Assembly (NCBI GenBank): GCA_040755215.1
Contig: JBFMBG010000055.1
Coordinates: forward strand, 1-24,253
DNA: 24,253 nt
Direction of reading: 5' to 3'
Source: JAIMBK01 sp040755215
GTDB taxonomy: Bacteria; Bacillota; Desulfotomaculia; Desulfotomaculales; Nap2-2B
Positions 23,111 to 24,253 of this stretch are shown piece by piece. The position numbers were made by a program, and so were the translations under genes. Numbering within the stretch: the stretch's first letter is position 1; each line of letters begins with the position of its first letter. The notes beneath the pieces were generated by a model that made no database searches, was not told the DNA's origin, and saw nothing but the letters and a program-made list of their open reading frames with translations.

Positions 23111-24046
23111 TTACCAGTACAGAAGTTTTAAACGTTGCAGGAATTCCTTATCTCTTTTCCTGGTTAGCTCGTCCCATTTTTCCTGGGGATAATCGAAGAT
23201 CGTTTTACCGGCCAAAATTTTTTCTTTAATTTCTTTTGGCATTTCTTTATCCGAGCAGATAAATCGATAAGCGCTTTCCAACATATCAACACCTGCCTGG
23301 CCCCAACGGAAAACCCCGGCAAAATCCATAGTCAGCAAGGGGCCAATACTGGCCAGGCGAAAACCAAAGCTGCCTTTCACTGCCCGATCTATATCCTCAG
23401 CGCTCGCGACCCCATTGCACAACAAGTAAAACACTTCCCGCCACAAGGCAAACTGCATCCGGTTAACCAGATAACCAGGCAACTCCTTCAGCACTTTCAC
23501 GGGTAACTTTTTCACCTTCGCTAACAGGTCATAGACAACATTAAATGTTTCGTCCGACGTTAGCGGGCCTTTCACTACTTCTACCGTAGGGACAATGTGA
23601 GGGGGATTAAAGTAATGAGTGACGACTATTTTATCCTGTCTCTTAACCTCAGAACCAAAATCACTCAGCACCAGCGATGATGTATTACTGGCCAGAATGG
23701 TATGCGGCGGACAAAGAAGATCGAGCTTATTAAATAGTTCCTTTTTTACAGGGGAACTTTCGGTAATGGCCTCACAAACGTAATCTACATCCCTGGCCAG
23801 CAATTCAAGCTCGGTAGTGGTTGTTATCCGGGTAACTGCTTCCGCAGCTTCCTGGGGAGTAACTATCTCCTCTTCAACGAACGTATCTAAGGCTGCCCTA
23901 ATATTTCTCATGGCTTTTTGGAGAATATCGTTATTGAGATCGTTTAAAATAACGGTATATCCTCCTAAAGCAAAGGAAAGAGCAATTCCGTGCCCCATTG
24001 TCCCGGCGCCGACGACTCCTATTTTCCGAATATCCGCTAGCTCCAC
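23111..24046 (-). CDS. 3-hydroxyacyl-CoA dehydrogenase family protein, lambda-crystallin/carnitine-dehydrogenase-like
   Basis: 311 residues: N-terminal Rossmann fold (IRKIGVVGAGTMGHGIALSF), active-site segment THYFNPPHIVPTVEVVKGPL, then LKELPGYLVNRMQFALWREV and a short C-terminal helical domain. Length and the HxxNPP-type segment are closer to L-gulonate 3-dehydrogenase (lambda-crystallin) and L-carnitine dehydrogenase than to classical beta-oxidation enzymes. That fits oxidation of a free beta-hydroxy acid to a beta-keto acid for the BKACE enzyme. The start is a GTG at 24046 with a perfect AGGAGG eight bases before it. The gene is more AT-rich than the left block of the window. Confidence 0.9.
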   Translation of the reverse strand: MELADIRKIGVVGAGTMGHGIALSFALGGYTVILNDLNNDILQKAMRNIRAALDTFVEEEIVTPQEAAEAVTRITTTTELELLARDVDYVCEAITESSPVKKELFNKLDLLCPPHTILASNTSSLVLSDFGSEVKRQDKIVVTHYFNPPHIVPTVEVVKGPLTSDETFNVVYDLLAKVKKLPVKVLKELPGYLVNRMQFALWREVFYLLCNGVASAEDIDRAVKGSFGFRLASIGPLLTMDFAGVFRWGQAGVDMLESAYRFICSDKEMPKEIKEKILAGKTIFDYPQEKWDELTRKRDKEFLQRLKLLYW

Positions 24047-24158
24047 TTAAAAAACCTCCTATCTCAATATTTTGAAGCCATGCTTTGAAAAGCTCACTTT
24101 ATCAGCCTTTTTGAAAAAATTCATCCTGGGTGGTCTAACCCACCTGTTCGCCCCCTGG

Positions 24159-24253
24159 GTGAGTAGCCCCGGGGAATTTCACCCCGAGGCCCTCTCAGAA
24201 CCGGACGTGAACCTCTCAGTTCATCCGGCTCCTATCATCCAGCCGCAGGACGA
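24159..24253 (-). mobile_element. 3' end of a group II intron (domains V and VI), running off the window
   Basis: The minus strand carries a complete 34-base domain V at 24231-24198: it begins GAGCCGGATGAACT, has the AGC triad and a GAGA-type loop, and ends CACGTCCGGTTC. Domain VI follows (CCTCGGGG/CCCCGGGG stem, about 24188-24167) and the intron end is near CTACTCAC (24166-24159). Layout and 3' end resemble bacterial class C introns. The intron body and any reverse transcriptase gene lie to the right, outside the window. The flanking 3' exon contains a small hairpin GGTGG/CCACC (24129-24144). Confidence 0.85.

Noticed and set aside
1..24253. CRISPR arrays, tRNA, rRNA
   Set aside because: No regularly spaced repeats and no recognisable tRNA or rRNA segments were seen on reading both strands.

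Overview
The window looks like chromosomal DNA of an anaerobic Gram-positive bacterium, probably a Pelotomaculum/Desulfotomaculum-type member of the Firmicutes. This is an inference from strong AGGAGG ribosome sites, frequent GTG/TTG starts, a YkvI-family membrane protein, many acyl-CoA genes, a sigma-54 circuit and a group II intron end. Every recognisable gene lies on the minus strand, so the window reads right to left. No rRNA, tRNA or CRISPR array is visible.

Left block (1-16789): an acyl-CoA degradation and carboxylation locus. In transcription order it holds an enoyl-CoA hydratase, a PAS/AAA+/Fis sigma-54 activator, two acyl-CoA synthetases behind a near-perfect -24/-12 promoter, and a terminator. 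These are followed by two acyl-CoA dehydrogenases, a MaoC dehydratase, a split AtuA-type protein pair, a stand-alone biotin carrier, a biotin carboxylase, two unlike carboxyltransferases, a small (apparently frameshifted) Cys-cluster gene, and the first codons of another gene. The gene set resembles the Pseudomonas atu/liu acyclic-terpene and leucine pathways: activation, alpha,beta-desaturation, biotin-dependent carboxylation, hydration. No HMG-CoA-lyase-type gene is present, and the substrate is unknown. A 30-bp element is shared by the upstream regions of the hydratase and of the first dehydrogenase.

Middle (about 16800-20070): a non-coding and decayed zone around one intact YkvI transporter-like gene. 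A 340-base stretch with its own candidate promoter can fold into a multi-helix RNA (16852-17190). A second GC-rich foldable stretch (about 18700-19058) abuts a truncated UvrD-like helicase gene, which in turn abuts a truncated IS110-type transposase.

Right block (20072-24046): a smaller, more AT-rich set around beta-keto acids. It has an intact BKACE (DUF849) enzyme, a lambda-crystallin/carnitine-dehydrogenase-like NAD dehydrogenase and an SDR dehydrogenase whose C-terminus is frameshifted. Beside these are remains of acetoacetyl-CoA synthetase (three frameshifts, 3' end lost) and of an AtoE-like transporter. Together they suggest a former route that oxidised a beta-hydroxy acid, cleaved the beta-keto acid with acetyl-CoA and activated the acetoacetate released; part of it is now broken. 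The right edge is the 3' end (domains V and VI) of a group II intron.
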